Positions 15,626-23,730 of a stretch of DNA of 64,000 bases are shown in pieces; position 1 is the stretch's first letter, and each line of letters starts with the position of its first letter. A program made the translations under genes and the position numbers. This DNA comes from JAXLYX01 sp046351215 (GTDB lineage: Bacteria > Myxococcota_A > Polyangia > Polyangiales > Houyiibacteriaceae): positions 310,001-374,000 of the forward strand of contig JAXLYX010000008.1 of NCBI GenBank assembly GCA_046351215.1, given 5' to 3'. The notes under the pieces were generated by a model that was given only the letters and a program-made list of their open reading frames with translations, made no database searches and was not told the DNA's origin.

Positions 15626-16308
15626 GGCGTGGGCTCCTCGGGGAACACGAGCCGGACGCCGAGCGCGTTCAGGTGATCGCCGAGCGCGAGGAGGAAGACG
15701 GTCAGGCCGGCGAGCTCGAGGCCTTCTTCCACGAAGTCGAGCAGCGCGTAGGCGAGTGTCTCGTCCCCGTGGGCCTCGGTGTAGGCCCCGAGCGGGAGCT
15801 CCACGCCGACGGCGCCTCCGACGTAGAGCAGGGCGGAGAGGAGGAATCGACGACGTGTCGCGGTCGGCAGGTCGCGGAGGAAGGGAACGTAGGCGAGGGC
15901 GAGCGGGACGAGGACGAGGGCCGCGACGAGGACCCATCCGAAGAAGAAGATCCCGTGCCCGTCGACGAGCGCGTTCAGCTGCTCGTGGAGACAGGCGGTC
16001 TCGTCGAGCGAGACGTAGGCGAAGAGCAGGGAGAGCAGGGCCCATCGACGCGGATGAGGGCCTCCCGCGCGTCGCGTCGCGATCGCCGCGAGGGCGGCCA
16101 TCGCGCTCGAAGCGGCGAGCAGGGTCGACGCGTACCACGTCGGCACGTTGCCCTCGACGCTGAGCGAGAAGACCTCGACGAGCTCGGTCGAGCGACCGAG
16201 GACGAGGTGCCGCGCGAGCTCGGCGGCGAGGCCGAGCCCCGCGACCGCGAGCGTGGTGGCGACGAGGGCCCGGCGGGCGCCTGCACGCACCCCGAGCGGC
16301 GCGCTCAC
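15622..16308 (-). CDS. Uncharacterised membrane protein (SLDE...HE family)
   Basis: A 228-residue protein with about six helices. The middle carries YVSLDETACLHEQLN, then HGIFFFGWVL, YVGGAVGVELPLGAY, and finally FVEEGLELAGLTVFLLAL. This pattern of membrane-embedded Asp/Glu/His recurs in a widespread unnamed family found in cyanobacteria and proteobacteria; that is recalled family knowledge, not a search result. It is the first gene of the three-gene operon. Confidence 0.78.
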   Translation of the reverse strand: MSAPLGVRAGARRALVATTLAVAGLGLAAELARHLVLGRSTELVEVFSLSVEGNVPTWYASTLLAASSAMAALAAIATRRAGGPHPRRWALLSLLFAYVSLDETACLHEQLNALVDGHGIFFFGWVLVAALVLVPLALAYVPFLRDLPTATRRRFLLSALLYVGGAVGVELPLGAYTEAHGDETLAYALLDFVEEGLELAGLTVFLLALGDHLNALGVRLVFPEEPTP

Positions 16309-16312
16309 GTCG

Positions 16313-16903
16313 TCACCGTCCGTGGTGCTTCCACTTGCCCCGGCCTCGGACCTGGACGTCGACGTGCACGTAGTAGGTCCCGACGAAGAGCGGACGCGAC
16401 ACGTCGAGGACCCACACGAAGAAGGGCTGCGTCACGGGCACGACGAAGATGACGGGCGGCGCCGGCGCCACGACCACGTCCGAGTAGCGCACGGTGACGT
16501 TCGCGAACTGGCCGTTCGGAGCGATCTCGTAGACGGCGACGGGTACCGCGACCGCGTCGACGTGGCGCGAGCGCTCCCCGTACGGGATCGCCCGGACGTC
16601 GAAGAAGATCCGCGTGCCCTCGCGGCGCTCGACGACCTGGAGCGGATCCGGGCGGCCGTTGCGATCGATGTCGACGCGGTTGCGCGGATTGCGGTTCAGC
16701 GCCCGCTCGAGGCTCCGACCGTCGCGCACGGTCCCGTCGTGGATCAGGGCCGCGCCGCCTGCGAGGTCGAAGTCGTGACCTTGCACCGCGGGCGGGGCCG
16801 AGCCCACGGGAGGTGCGGAAGCCTGCGACGCCGGGGCGTCTTCATCACACCCGACCAGGAGCACGCACGAAGTGAGGAACGCGAGAAGGAGTCGAAGGGT
16901 CAT
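16313..16903 (-). CDS. Hypothetical lipoprotein
   Basis: A 196-residue exported protein. The signal peptide ends in the lipobox LLVGC (Cys at about residue 19), followed by an Ala/Pro/Ser linker. The mature domain includes NRNPRNRVDIDRNGRPD, which resembles a calcium-binding DxDxNGxxD loop, and ends in a basic KWKHHGR tail. It lies 4 bases before the membrane-protein operon and is probably cotranscribed with it. The function is unknown. Confidence 0.78.
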   Translation of the reverse strand: MTLRLLLAFLTSCVLLVGCDEDAPASQASAPPVGSAPPAVQGHDFDLAGGAALIHDGTVRDGRSLERALNRNPRNRVDIDRNGRPDPLQVVERREGTRIFFDVRAIPYGERSRHVDAVAVPVAVYEIAPNGQFANVTVRYSDVVVAPAPPVIFVVPVTQPFFVWVLDVSRPLFVGTYYVHVDVQVRGRGKWKHHGR

Positions 16904-17003
16904 CGGATGACGAGAACGTTAGCAAAGCGCTGGGCCTTCCCGGAAGCGTTCGAACGGGGAGCGTGCGTTCCGCGCGAGACTCCGCGCGGGCCTGCGTCGG
17001 GGC

Positions 17004-17702
17004 TCAGGCGCGCGCGAAGTCCGGCACGAAGCCCTGTCGGCCCTCTCCGCGCGCCTTCCGATCCTTCGCGGCGAGCGCGTCGAGCTTCGCGTACGTACGT
17101 GGGAGCCACCTGCGGGCGAGCCGATCGACGCTCCGCGCGAGGGGCGCGGGCAGATCGTAGCCGAGGGGATTCGACTCGCGGATCGAGGGATCGCCGACGA
17201 TCCGCGTCCCCATCACGTAGTCGAACCAGGGCTTCGTGACGCACCAGTTCGCGTTCTGGTTCGCGTTCAGGTGGTGATCGACGTGCCACGGCACGTGCTT
17301 CCTCGCCCAGGCCGGATCGGTGTGGGCTCGCCGGTGCACGTAGTAGTAGCGGAACGCACCGTAGTAGCAGGCGCCCACGAAGAACGGCGCGATCGGCAGG
17401 AGCGGCGTGTGGATCGCCGCGAGGCCGACGAGCATGCCGATCTCGTTCCGCGAGCGGTCGGCGTCGAAGGCGCGCGAGAGCTCCCGCGGGTACGCCTCGC
17501 GGTCGTAGAAGGCGTTGCGTCGGACGACACGGTGGTGGTCCCAATGCGTCGAGGACGGATGCTTCCGATTCCGGCCGAGCTCGTGGAGCAGCACCTTGTG
17601 CGCGTACCACTCGACGGCGTTCACGTAGACGAGACCGATCGGGAATCCGATCACGGGGACCTCCGCGCCGTCCGGACGGCGAATCCGAGGATCGTAACGC
17701 AC
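17004..17702 (-). CDS. Sterol desaturase/fatty acid hydroxylase family protein
   Basis: A 232-residue integral membrane di-iron enzyme. The histidine boxes are HKVLLH, HWDHH, HRRAH and HVDHH, matching the HxxxH/HxxHH pattern of the FA_hydroxylase superfamily. Hydrophobic segments flank them (GFPIGLVYVNAVEWYA, PLLPIAPFFVGACYYGAF). The start is the GTG at 17702, just after a perfect palindrome. No Shine-Dalgarno is visible, so the transcript may be leaderless or the start may differ. It may hydroxylate a lipid or carotenoid; the substrate is not predictable. Confidence 0.85.
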   Translation of the reverse strand: MRYDPRIRRPDGAEVPVIGFPIGLVYVNAVEWYAHKVLLHELGRNRKHPSSTHWDHHRVVRRNAFYDREAYPRELSRAFDADRSRNEIGMLVGLAAIHTPLLPIAPFFVGACYYGAFRYYYVHRRAHTDPAWARKHVPWHVDHHLNANQNANWCVTKPWFDYVMGTRIVGDPSIRESNPLGYDLPAPLARSVDRLARRWLPRTYAKLDALAAKDRKARGEGRQGFVPDFARA

Positions 17703-17720
17703 CGTGACCGTTCGGTCACG
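17703..17720. promoter_or_regulatory. Perfect operator-like palindrome abutting a start codon
   Basis: CGTGACCG-TT-CGGTCACG has two perfect 8-base arms with a 2-base spacer. Its edge touches the GTG start of the fatty acid hydroxylase. The inner TGACCG-N2-CGGTCA form is typical of TetR-family operators, but neither TetR gene in this window carries that motif at its own promoter, so a regulator elsewhere is implied. The rest of the 17703-17874 gap shows nothing further. Confidence 0.5.
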
Positions 17721-17874
17721 ATTCGACGGGATTGAAAACCGTGTGCTCCATCCCACACACTGGAGGCCTTCCCATGCGCTTCTTCGTGAGGATCCACCGC
17801 GAGTGTCCGGGCTCGGGCTGTGCGATCGGCGGCTCGTGCGCGTCGGGCGCGCTCGTGAGCCCTCGCTCCGCGCT

Positions 17875-19803
17875 TCACTCGAGCCGGCCGGCGTAGGCCC
17901 GGACGAAGCGGCTCGTCGGCAGGCCCTCGATCGCGACCGAGACGTCGTACGCACGGTCGACGAGCGTGGCGTCGACGGCGAGCTTCCCGCCGGGCGCGAC
18001 CGTGTAGGGCGTCGTCGTCGCGGCGAGCGCGTCGGTGACGACGAGCACGACGGGATTCGCGCCTTCGTTGCGCGCACCGACCCACACGCGCGGGCTCCGG
18101 TACGACACACCGAGGCCCACCGTGGGATCCGGATCGCCCGCGTTCGCGTCGGCGAGCACGCTGCCGGCGAAGCGGCGGAAGAACGAAGCCGGACCGTGGA
18201 CCTCGAGGTCGAAGAAGCCGTCGGCGGAGGCGTCGTAGGTCGTCGTCGCCGCGCGATTCGCCTCGACGACGAGGTGGCGAGGGACGTCCTCGACGTGCGC
18301 GAGACCGTGCACGGAGACGGGGTACGCCCGGCTGCCCGAATTCGTGAACGAGACCGTGACGCTCGCCTCGGCGAGGTGCACGAAGGCCTCGCCGACGACG
18401 CGATACGGCGTCACGAGCGCCGTCTTCGTCCCCGTCTCCTGCGCGGGCGGCATCGTCTCGCCGTTCGGCATCGCGGGCGGGAGCGTCGCGCACGCCGTGT
18501 CCGCCGCGGCCGCGAGCGGCGTGGGATCGGGGAGCGTCGTCGGGAACGCGTAGGGCGTCGTCGAGAGGTTCAGCGTGTCCGCGAGGTTGCCGCAGACCTT
18601 CCTCCGCCACGCGCTGATGTTCGGCTCTTCCACGCCCGTGAAGCTCTCGAGCAGACGGAGGATCGAGGTGTGGTCGAAGACCTGGCTGCACACGGCGCCG
18701 CCCGTCGTGAACGGCGAGACGACGATCGTCGGCACGCGGACTCCGAGGCCGATCGGATAGCCGCCGACGTACTCGTCCGGCGTGTCGGGGGGCGGCGTCG
18801 GCGGCACCACGTGGTCGTAGAAGCCGCCGTTCTCGTCCATCGTGTAGACGAAGACCGTCTTCTCCCAGACGGCGGGATTCGAAGCGAGCGCATCGAGGTA
18901 GAGCTTCGCGAGCGTCGCCCCCTTGTTCGGCGCGGCGCTCGGATGCTCGGAGAGATCCGACGGCGCGATGATCCACGACACGGCCGGGAGAGCGTCGTTC
19001 TTCACGTCGTCGACGAAGGCGTTGCGCGCGCGCCGCATCATGCCGTTGACGTGGAGCGACGACTCCATCGGCGCCTCCTGGTACTGCTTGAACCAGGCGA
19101 GCGCGTTGTCGTCGTAGTTGTCGAGCTCCTGGTACACGCGCCAGGAGATGCCTGCCTGCTCGAGGCGCTCGGGGTAGGTCGTCCAGGTGAAGGGCTTCGA
19201 CTCGTCGTTGGCCATCACGGGGCCTTCGTAGCGGCCCGCCGCATCGACCGTTCCCGTCCAGAGGAAGAGCCGATTCGGATTCGTCGAGGTGTTCACCGAG
19301 CAGAAGGAGTGGTCGCAGATCGTGAACGCGTCGGCGAGCGCGTAGTGGAACGGGATGTCGGGGCGCGTGTGGTAGCCGAGGGCCTTCGCGCCCTTCGCCG
19401 GGATCCACTGATCCATGCGGCCGCCGTTCACCGCCTGCATGCCCGTGAACCAATCGTGGTTCACGTCGGGCACGCATTGCCCGCTCGTGGTCGTCGCATT
19501 CAGTCGGAACGGGTAGACGAGCGAGCTCGAGTCGGGCTGGCCGAAGACGTTCCCTCCGCCGATCCGCGAGAGCGGATGCCGATCGCCCCATCCACGAACG
19601 CCCGCGAGCGTGCCGAAGTAGTGATCGAAGGAGCGGTTCTCCTGCATGAAGATCACCACGTGCCCGATCGCCGAGAGGCTCGCGCGAGTCGACTTCGACT
19701 CGGAGCGGCAGCCGAGCGAGGCGGGCAGCATGGAAGAGGCGAGGAGGGACGCGCTGCCGCCGAGGGTGCGCGCGAGGAAGGATCGTCGGTTCAGCGAAGA
19801 CAT
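17875..19803 (-). CDS. Tat-exported phospholipase C (alkaline phosphatase-fold family)
   Basis: A 642-residue secreted phosphoesterase. A Tat signal, NRRSFLART, is followed by a hydrophobic segment; SLGC near residue 32 might also be a lipobox. The metal/active-site motif HVVIFMQENRSFDHYFGTL is at about residues 48-66, and DENGGFYDHVVPP near 280 is the second hallmark of bacterial PLC enzymes. The C-terminal third (about 480-640) is a beta-sandwich-like tail as in non-hemolytic PLCs. It should hydrolyse phosphatidylcholine-like lipids outside the cell; the head-group preference is not read from the sequence. Confidence 0.9.
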   Translation of the reverse strand: MSSLNRRSFLARTLGGSASLLASSMLPASLGCRSESKSTRASLSAIGHVVIFMQENRSFDHYFGTLAGVRGWGDRHPLSRIGGGNVFGQPDSSSLVYPFRLNATTTSGQCVPDVNHDWFTGMQAVNGGRMDQWIPAKGAKALGYHTRPDIPFHYALADAFTICDHSFCSVNTSTNPNRLFLWTGTVDAAGRYEGPVMANDESKPFTWTTYPERLEQAGISWRVYQELDNYDDNALAWFKQYQEAPMESSLHVNGMMRRARNAFVDDVKNDALPAVSWIIAPSDLSEHPSAAPNKGATLAKLYLDALASNPAVWEKTVFVYTMDENGGFYDHVVPPTPPPDTPDEYVGGYPIGLGVRVPTIVVSPFTTGGAVCSQVFDHTSILRLLESFTGVEEPNISAWRRKVCGNLADTLNLSTTPYAFPTTLPDPTPLAAAADTACATLPPAMPNGETMPPAQETGTKTALVTPYRVVGEAFVHLAEASVTVSFTNSGSRAYPVSVHGLAHVEDVPRHLVVEANRAATTTYDASADGFFDLEVHGPASFFRRFAGSVLADANAGDPDPTVGLGVSYRSPRVWVGARNEGANPVVLVVTDALAATTTPYTVAPGGKLAVDATLVDRAYDVSVAIEGLPTSRFVRAYAGRLE

Positions 19804-19837
19804 GGGCTCGTGGGCCCCGCCCGGGGGCGCGAGGGAC

Positions 19838-21397
19838 CTAGCGACCGCCGCGGCCGCGTGCGGGCGGTCGCGCGGGAGTCGTCGGGTTCCCGTGCTCGTC
19901 GCAGGCGGGGGACGAACGGAACGGTAACAGAAGTGACCAATACGCGAGCGTGTTCCAGGGCTGCGGGTACTCGGTGACGCCGATCGTGCGCACCATGTAG
20001 GAGCGCATCACGACGTTCCGCTTGGCCCAGGCCGCGACGTGGCAGCGCTGCGGACCGGTGAGGTGGCCTCGGGGGCAGCGGGCCGGGACGGGGGAGGGCA
20101 TGGTCATGGGGCGGTTCGTCTGGGACGCCATCCCGCCGCGCATGCCGAGCGCGATCATCGGCAGGCCCATCATGCCCGAGCCCGGAGGCGGCGCGCCCCC
20201 GTTTCCGGGCGTCGTGCCCTCCGGATAGCCGCGGCTCGCGTCGCCGACGTTCCATGCCGAAGCGAAACACGCGAGCTCCTGTTCTCGACCGTAGTCGAAG
20301 GTCTCGTGGAACCACGGACGCTCGAGCTCCGGGATCGCGTGGAAGAACGGGTGGAGGAACATCATCTGGTAGTCCTCGAGCTCGTTCAGCCGATGCTCCG
20401 CGTCCGCGACGAGCTCGGGCACGCCCGACTCGCCGTTGCCGTGGTTCGGCGTCGCCATGTGCCGCATCTCGTGGAGCAGGGCGAAGATCAGCGCATCGGC
20501 GCTGAAGCGGTTCCCGCGTCCGAGGAACGCGCCCGGGTAGACGTTCATCTGCTGGAATGCCGCCGCGACCTCGAGCGCCGTTCCCTCGCCTTCCGTGCGT
20601 CCGCCGAAGACGAGCTCCTTGTTCAGGTCGATGCGCGTCAGGCGCCAGATGGCCTCGGGGCGATCCTCGGGCGGGCTCGGGAGCAGCGGCTGGTAGTCCT
20701 CGCAGTAGGAGACCGTGTCGGCCGCCGCGCGGACGATGTCGAGGAGATCGAGCTCGGCGCTGGCGCGCTGCGCGGGCGTCGCGTCCCGACGGGCGAGCGT
20801 CGCCGTCGCGGCCCGCCAGACCTCCTCCCACCGATCGGTGTCGGCCTTCCGCAGGTCGAAGATCCGTCGCTCGGCCCGCGCCGCCTCGAGGATCGCGTCG
20901 CTGCAGATCGGGAACTCGCCCGACGTCCCCATGCCCTCGGGACAGCGCGCGCAGAGCAAGGGAACGTCCTCGGGCGTCTCCACCACGCGCGTCTCGCCCT
21001 CGTGGAAGGCCACCTCGACGCAATCGGTCGGAGGCGAGCTCCCGCCGGCGAGCCCCCCGCGGACGCAGTGGGCCTCGCGGTGCATCTCGCAGGAGCCGTC
21101 GAGCACGAAGCTCGCCCAGCGATCGCCGGCGACGTGCGGCTCGCGATTCGGCGGCGGAGCCCCGTCGCAGAACGCGGGCGCGTTCATGTTCGGAGCGCGG
21201 GGATCCATGTTCGAAGGCCGGCGGCGAGAGCCGGGATGGAGGCCCGCGTCGCTCGAGGGGCCGGGCGGACGCGCACCGTCGGACCCCGGCGAGGGAGGAC
21301 GGATCGGGGTCATCGGCGAGACCTCGCCTTCGTCGGCGGCCACGTGGCCGAGGGGGAGGCAGGCGAGAGAGGCGAGGAGGAGGAGCCGGAGGCGCAT
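19838..21397 (-). CDS. Secreted protein with HEMRH zinc-protease-like motif
   Basis: A 519-residue exported protein. A signal peptide (MRLRLLLLASLACLPLGHVAA) is followed by a Pro/Ser-rich linker and a Cys-containing region (LLCARCPEGMG). The central motif LLHEMRHMATPN near residue 300 matches the HExxH zinc-protease consensus (HEMRH), with downstream Glu candidates in NELEDYQMM and PELERPWF. The C-terminal 150 residues are Gly/Pro/Met-rich. No family is assigned with confidence and peptidase activity is not shown. It is divergent from the sigma factor gene across the GTGCAC array. Confidence 0.78.
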   Translation of the reverse strand: MRLRLLLLASLACLPLGHVAADEGEVSPMTPIRPPSPGSDGARPPGPSSDAGLHPGSRRRPSNMDPRAPNMNAPAFCDGAPPPNREPHVAGDRWASFVLDGSCEMHREAHCVRGGLAGGSSPPTDCVEVAFHEGETRVVETPEDVPLLCARCPEGMGTSGEFPICSDAILEAARAERRIFDLRKADTDRWEEVWRAATATLARRDATPAQRASAELDLLDIVRAAADTVSYCEDYQPLLPSPPEDRPEAIWRLTRIDLNKELVFGGRTEGEGTALEVAAAFQQMNVYPGAFLGRGNRFSADALIFALLHEMRHMATPNHGNGESGVPELVADAEHRLNELEDYQMMFLHPFFHAIPELERPWFHETFDYGREQELACFASAWNVGDASRGYPEGTTPGNGGAPPPGSGMMGLPMIALGMRGGMASQTNRPMTMPSPVPARCPRGHLTGPQRCHVAAWAKRNVVMRSYMVRTIGVTEYPQPWNTLAYWSLLLPFRSSPACDEHGNPTTPARPPARGRGGR

Positions 21398-21441
21398 CCC
21401 CCTTACGTAGGCCCCGGGGACGGGGAGGGAATGCCGGAGAC

Positions 21442-21555
21442 GTGCACGTGCACGAAGGCCGTTCCCGTGCACGCGAACCGTGCACGTGACACGTGCACGT
21501 GCACGAAGACCCTGCACGTGGACGAGGGTCGTGCACGACAGCCGTGCACGTGCAC
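21442..21555. repeat. Array of GTGCAC palindromic boxes in a divergent promoter region
   Basis: Within 114 bases there are nine exact GTGCAC hexamers starting at 21442, 21448, 21467, 21480, 21493, 21499, 21531, 21544 and 21550, plus one CTGCAC at 21512. Start-to-start spacings are only 6, 13 or 19 bases. The centre holds a perfect 19-base palindrome, GTGCACGTGACACGTGCAC (21480-21498). The array sits between the divergent HEMRH gene (starts 21397) and the ECF sigma gene (starts 21629). It is not a CRISPR: the units are far too short and the spacers do not vary in the CRISPR manner. Confidence 0.9.
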
Positions 21556-21628
21556 CGTGCCCCCACGTCCCCGGAAAGAGGTGTAGTCTCCCCTGGAACC
21601 TCGAGGGGGGTCTGGTTGTCCGTGGACC

Positions 21629-22294
21629 GTGGAGACGGCGACATGGGACGAGAGGGCGCTCGCTTCGGGCTTCGACTTCGCGATGGACGAGGCTGAGGAA
21701 CGACGGCTGATCGAGCGGCTGCAGCGGCACGACGAGGCCGCGTTCAGCGAATTCGTGCGCCTGCACCAGGACCGGGTCTTCGCCCTCGTGTACCGGATGA
21801 TCGGGGATCGCGCCGAGGCCGAGGACCTCGCGCAGGAGGTCTTCGTCACGGTCTTCAAGTCGATCGGCAGCTTCCGCGGAGAGTCGAAGCTCTCGACCTG
21901 GCTCTACCGGGTCACGACGAACCACTGCAAGAACCGGATCAAGTACCTCGGCAGGCGCGCACGCCCCGGCAAGGACGCGTGGGACGAGGAGCTGCAGGGC
22001 GAGACGGGCAACCACGCCTCGCTCGCGACGAGCGCCCACGTTCCGAGGCCCGACCAGGCGGTCGAGGGTCGCGAGGCCGAGAGCCTCGTGCAGAGGGCGC
22101 TCGCGGCGCTCCCGGACGATCAGCGGGAGCTCGTCGTCCTGCGCGACGTCGAGGGGCTCACGTACGAGGAGATCCAGGCGATCACCGGCCATCCCGAGGG
22201 CACGGTGAAGAGCAAGCTGCACCGGGCGCGCCTCCTGCTCGTGCAGCATCTCGAGGCGCTCCGCGCGGGGCGCAAGCCGGGGGGCGAACGATGA
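21629..22294 (+). CDS. ECF-family RNA polymerase sigma factor
   Basis: A 221-residue sigma-70 family factor. Region 2 (about residues 22-90) contains AFSEFVRLHQDRVFALVYRM, DLAQEVFVTVFKSIGSF and STWLYRVTTNHCKN. Region 4 (about 145-205) contains ALAALPDDQRELVVLRDVEG and YEEIQAITGHPEGTVKSKLH. The start is GTG at 21629; ATG at 21683 (MDEAEERR) is an alternative that begins closer to region 2. The putative anti-sigma gene follows after 13 bases. The GTGCAC array upstream is probably part of its control region. Confidence 0.93.
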   Translation: METATWDERALASGFDFAMDEAEERRLIERLQRHDEAAFSEFVRLHQDRVFALVYRMIGDRAEAEDLAQEVFVTVFKSIGSFRGESKLSTWLYRVTTNHCKNRIKYLGRRARPGKDAWDEELQGETGNHASLATSAHVPRPDQAVEGREAESLVQRALAALPDDQRELVVLRDVEGLTYEEIQAITGHPEGTVKSKLHRARLLLVQHLEALRAGRKPGGER

Positions 22295-22307
22295 GGACGG
22301 GCCCACG

Positions 22308-22691
22308 ATGACGGCGGACGAAGCACGCGATCTCTTCAGCGAGGCGCTCGAGGGCGAGCTCGACGCCGAACGGAAGGCGGCGTTCGAGGCGCTGCTCGCC
22401 GCAGACGCGGAGCTCCGCTCGGAGTACGAGGCGTTCGTCGCGATCGTGCGGGGCACGCAGCGCCTCTCGCTCGAGCCCGACGACGAGCCGAAGCCCGATC
22501 TGCTCCGAGGCGTGCAGACCAAGCTGCGCGTGCGGAGCCGGGGACGCTTCTACCGCGATGCGTTCAGCACGCGGACGCGGGCTCAGCTCGTGCTCCCGAT
22601 CGTGCTCGCGCTGGCGACGATCCTCCTCTTCGCCATCGCGTGGGCCGGCTTCCACGTCGTCGAGCTCGCGGAGCCGCCCCTGCCGCGCTGA
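22308..22691 (+). CDS. Putative anti-sigma factor, single-span
   Basis: A 127-residue protein with a short helical N-terminus (MTADEARDLFSEALEGELD) as in cytoplasmic anti-sigma domains, and one membrane helix near the C-terminus (VLPIVLALATILLFAIAWAG). It lacks the HxxxCxxC zinc motif of ZAS anti-sigmas, and almost nothing lies outside the membrane (about 15 residues), so a sensor domain is absent. Its position 13 bases after the sigma gene is the main support for the function. Confidence 0.75.
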   Translation: MTADEARDLFSEALEGELDAERKAAFEALLAADAELRSEYEAFVAIVRGTQRLSLEPDDEPKPDLLRGVQTKLRVRSRGRFYRDAFSTRTRAQLVLPIVLALATILLFAIAWAGFHVVELAEPPLPR

Positions 22692-22703
22692 GCGGCTCGT
22701 GGC

Positions 22704-23684
22704 TCAATGCCCGCGTCGCGCCGGACGCCCAGGTGCAGGCGCGAAGCCTCGCACGAGCTCGGCGGCCGCGGCGCCTTCGACCCACGAGAAGCCACGGAGC
22801 TCCGTGTGGGCGAGCGCCGCGTGGGCGGCCTCGACCGCGGCGCGGGGGACGTAGATTCCCTGCAGGCGCGCGGGGAGCCGATCGGATTCGATCCACGTGC
22901 CGCGCAGGTAGCTCCCCCAATCGCCGTCGCCGCACGCGTAGCAGGTGTCGACGACGAAGAGGTAGCGCGCTCCCACCGTGCCGTCGTCCTTCAGATACGG
23001 CTCGACGGTGACGACGCGCGGCGCGTCGGAGAACATGATCTCGCCCGGATCGGAGCCGTCCGAGCCGAGCTCCTCGCGCAGGCGGGTCGTCGCCTCCGCC
23101 GCGTGGGCTTCCATCACCGCGCGCACGTCCTCCTCGGAGAGGAGTGCGACCTGCGAGCCGTCGCGCACGTCGAAGACGTGGGGCGTCGTGCCGCTCGAGC
23201 CGTGGGCGCCACAGCTGAAGTCGTACGCGTACTCGTTGACGAGGAGCAGGGGGCCCATCCCGGCCTCGACGGAGAAGCCGCGATCGTACTGACCCTCTTC
23301 GCGCGGGACGTCGACGGCGAGGAGGCGTCGGACCGGCAATCGCGACACGAGCGCGACGAGCCGTGCCTCGGCCGCGTGGCTCGGATCCGTGTGGAAGCCC
23401 ATGCCGCAGCTCCGATTTCGGATGTTGCGGGTCTTCACCGCGAACGCGCGCAGGGTGGCGCCGTCGGAGACGACCACGCCTTCGCGCCGCCCGAGGACCT
23501 CGTAGCCGCGGCCGTTCGCGTGGAGCCAGACGGTCGTTCGGTGATCGTTCGCGTCGAGGCCCCAGACGAGGAGATCGTCCGGACCGTCCGCCGTGGCGCG
23601 GCCGATCGACGGAACGGCCGCGAGGCCGAGAGCACCGAGCGAGAGCACGACGGACAGCGCCGCGAGGGGACGCATCGTGGGCAT
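22704..23684 (-). CDS. Hypothetical exported protein
   Basis: A 326-residue protein with a signal peptide (MRPLAALSVVLSLGALGLAA), starting at either MPTMRP (chosen) or the ATG 9 bases later. The mature part contains DTCYACGDGDWGSYLRGTW, a possible CxxC pair, and a conserved-looking YAYDFSCGAHGS. I recognise no domain. It is tail-to-tail with the anti-sigma gene, 12 bases apart. Confidence 0.7.
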   Translation of the reverse strand: MPTMRPLAALSVVLSLGALGLAAVPSIGRATADGPDDLLVWGLDANDHRTTVWLHANGRGYEVLGRREGVVVSDGATLRAFAVKTRNIRNRSCGMGFHTDPSHAAEARLVALVSRLPVRRLLAVDVPREEGQYDRGFSVEAGMGPLLLVNEYAYDFSCGAHGSSGTTPHVFDVRDGSQVALLSEEDVRAVMEAHAAEATTRLREELGSDGSDPGEIMFSDAPRVVTVEPYLKDDGTVGARYLFVVDTCYACGDGDWGSYLRGTWIESDRLPARLQGIYVPRAAVEAAHAALAHTELRGFSWVEGAAAAELVRGFAPAPGRPARRGH

Positions 23685-23730
23685 GGTGTGGGACACGGAA
23701 CGAGGAGCATGGGCCTCGTGGGCCCGAGGC

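Noticed and set aside
17774..17896. A 40-codon plus-strand frame with a GGAGG a few bases upstream of its ATG
   Set aside because: It overlaps the phospholipase C end on the opposite strand, and its composition (Ser/Arg/Cys-rich) is not convincing.
21442..21555. Possible CRISPR array
   Set aside because: The repeat is a six-base palindrome with 0, 7 or 13 bases between copies, far too short for CRISPR, and no cas gene is present.
20039..21586. A 515-codon plus-strand open frame over the HEMRH gene
   Set aside because: It is antisense to a gene with a clear signal peptide and motifs, and its protein is Arg/Ala-rich without any recognisable segment. High GC produces such shadow frames throughout.
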